Positions 5,365-6,687 of a stretch of DNA of 6,687 nt are shown here, piece by piece. Below the pieces are notes generated by a model. The model ran no database searches. It saw only the letters and a program-made list of their open reading frames with translations, and was not told the DNA's origin. A program made the translations under genes and the position numbers. Numbering within the stretch: position 1 is the first letter of the stretch; each line of letters opens with the position of its first letter. This stretch comes from Lentisphaeria bacterium UBA1784 (GTDB lineage: Bacteria > Verrucomicrobiota > Lentisphaeria > Victivallales > Victivallaceae): NCBI GenBank assembly GCA_002315455.1, contig DCGG01000152.1, forward strand, positions 4,492-11,178, given 5' to 3'.

Positions 5365-6687
5365 TTATTTCATCCCGTCCGGTCCTGCGATCACGTTGAA
5401 GGAACGGCTCAACTCCGAGGTCACCGCGCCCTTCTTGTCGGTCAGAACGATTTTTACGGTATGTTTCCCCGGCACCAGACCCTTGCCGGAGAAGCCGCAG
5501 AAGACCTGATTCTGGCAAACCGGAAGTTCCAGTTTTTCCACCGTTTTGCCATTGGCGTTCAGCAGAGAACAGCGGGCGGTCACGGCGTCCTCCTGCGTTA
5601 CTCCGATGACCTGCGCGGGGACGGAGAATCCCTGCACCGGCAGCGCCAGCACTTCGGGCACGGTGATGTTGGTGACGGTGGGCGCCTTGTAGCCGACCAG
5701 AAGGGGGTTCTCGATCTTCAGGTACAGCGTCACCTTGTCCGGGAACTTGTTCTCAAAGACCACGATCTGGATGGCGTTGATCTGCTTCAGTGCTTCCCGT
5801 TCCAGCGTTCCGAAGGAGGTGAGCGGGATGCGGATATGATGCTTCACGTTGGGTTCCAGCGAGGTGGAGAACTGGATGGATCCGCTCTTGCCGTTCCGGG
5901 ACTTCAGCACGGCGACCAGCGGCCACTTATAATCGTTTTCCACGTCCCGGTCGGAGTGAACGGTGAGGTCGAACTCCAGCGAGTCGTAGTTGTTGCAGTC
6001 CAGACCCGGCTTTTTGAAACTGGCCTGGATCCGGGGCCAACCGATGGGGTAGTGCTGTTTGCCGTGATAGGCTTCGCCTTCAAGCGTGTGATCCACCTTG
6101 ACGGTGAGATCCAGCCCGGTGGGGATCTTCTCCATGGTGAGTTCCTTGGCGATGGGCTGCCACTTTTTCAGCGGTTTTTCCATCCGGTTGGGACTCTCGA
6201 CCGAAACGGGAGGAACATATTTCCCCTTGGGGTCGATGATGACGGAGGAGGCGACGGCCTTGGGATCGCTCTCCTTGAAGGTGAGCAGGTTGCAGATGGC
6301 GTTGGCCAGTTCCGCGCGGCGGCCGTCCAGTTCGCGGTGAGGCATCAGGTTCAGCCGCAGATAGGCGTTCAAAGGAGCGATGGCGTTCCACGTTTTCTGC
6401 AGGAGCGCCTTGGCATCTGCCACCGCCTTCCGGCAGGCGGGATCGGCGGAGGATTCCCGCTTGACCACGGCGTCTTCCAGGGTGTAGAGGTAGCGCAGAT
6501 CGTCCACGCCCAGCCGGAAACATTCCCAGTAGGTGGTCACGAAAAGACGGCCGTCCTCCAGCAGCAGCACGCCGCCCTCGTTGCCGAGCCGCCGGGTGGA
6601 TTCCTTGCGCCAGATCCACGGCATGAGACAGTGGAATCCGCTGCGCCAGAAACCGAGGCCGTAGGTCATGCGGCCGCCGTGGCACAT
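5365..6687 (-). CDS. C-terminal part of a glycoside-hydrolase-like protein with beta-sandwich modules; N-terminus outside window
   Basis: The last 440 codons of a longer gene; the Met codon at the very window edge is probably internal because it falls within a conserved-looking block. Residues below are counted from the edge. Residues 7-26 form a Trp/Gly-rich block (TYGLGFWRSGFHCLMPWIW) and 59-71 read LGVDDLRYLYTLE. This pair resembles the end of the TIM-barrel region in large hydrolase-like proteins of the GH123/DUF4091 kind (inference, by memory of such sequences). A helical stretch follows (80-140). Residues about 190-330 look like a galactose-binding-type beta sandwich (GWPRIQ at 217-222, YDSLEFDL at 234-241, INAIQIVVFEN at 303-313). 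Residues 340-437 look like an Ig-like or fibronectin-like module ending in a short polar tail. No membrane anchor or sorting signal is visible at the C-terminus. A secreted polysaccharide-handling role is likely, but the substrate and catalytic residues cannot be judged because the N-terminal part is missing. Confidence 0.7.
   Translation of the reverse strand: MCHGGRMTYGLGFWRSGFHCLMPWIWRKESTRRLGNEGGVLLLEDGRLFVTTYWECFRLGVDDLRYLYTLEDAVVKRESSADPACRKAVADAKALLQKTWNAIAPLNAYLRLNLMPHRELDGRRAELANAICNLLTFKESDPKAVASSVIIDPKGKYVPPVSVESPNRMEKPLKKWQPIAKELTMEKIPTGLDLTVKVDHTLEGEAYHGKQHYPIGWPRIQASFKKPGLDCNNYDSLEFDLTVHSDRDVENDYKWPLVAVLKSRNGKSGSIQFSTSLEPNVKHHIRIPLTSFGTLEREALKQINAIQIVVFENKFPDKVTLYLKIENPLLVGYKAPTVTNITVPEVLALPVQGFSVPAQVIGVTQEDAVTARCSLLNANGKTVEKLELPVCQNQVFCGFSGKGLVPGKHTVKIVLTDKKGAVTSELSRSFNVIAGPDGMK

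Noticed and set aside
3965..5518. 517-codon open frame on the minus strand spanning uppS, nfo, the terminator and the end of the right-hand gene
   Set aside because: It would read through a strong terminator hairpin and three well-supported genes, and its translation resembles no family. It is a by-product of codon bias on the opposite strand.

Overview
The window is a compact stretch of bacterial chromosome (high GC, very short gene gaps). It holds four complete housekeeping genes and two genes cut by the window edges. I see no tRNA, rRNA, CRISPR array, insertion sequence or phage gene, and no gap above about 150 bases. The best guess at the host is a PVC-superphylum bacterium of the Lentisphaerota/Victivallales or Kiritimatiellota type. 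The reasons are the combination of a Gram-negative style housekeeping set, the flavin-dependent thymidylate synthase, and a long glycoside-hydrolase-like protein with beta-sandwich modules of the sort common in those groups. This assignment is inference from gene style, not from a marker gene.

Layout. On the minus strand from 1680 down to the left edge lie thyX (dTMP synthesis) and then murD (peptidoglycan precursor synthesis, truncated after 319 codons by the window edge), 20 bases apart or overlapping by 4 if an alternative GTG start of murD is used. A 147-base divergent intergenic region (1681-1827) carries two back-to-back sigma70-like promoters, and a perfect inverted repeat sits in the spacer of the rightward one. 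On the plus strand follows a probable operon: dxs (first step of the MEP isoprenoid pathway), uppS (undecaprenyl diphosphate synthase) and nfo (endonuclease IV), with gaps of 40 and 9 bases. A strong 13-bp hairpin with A and T tracts on its two sides (about 5292-5337) closes this operon. It can also serve the converging minus-strand gene, whose last 440 codons fill 5365-6687.

How the genes fit together. Dxs makes the precursor that ends in isopentenyl diphosphate, and UppS polymerises isopentenyl diphosphate into the C55 lipid carrier on which peptidoglycan units are assembled. MurD, transcribed the other way from the same intergenic region, makes the soluble UDP-MurNAc-dipeptide that is later loaded on that carrier. 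The divergent region therefore sits between two branches of cell-wall synthesis, while ThyX and Nfo add DNA precursor supply and base-damage repair. The right-hand gene looks unrelated: the C-terminal part of a probably exported carbohydrate-active or carbohydrate-binding protein.

No clear novel defence or mobile system is visible. The points most worth a second look are the arrangement of the divergent promoters, small departures from consensus in Dxs and MurD, the uncertain murD start, and the uncharacterised right-hand protein.
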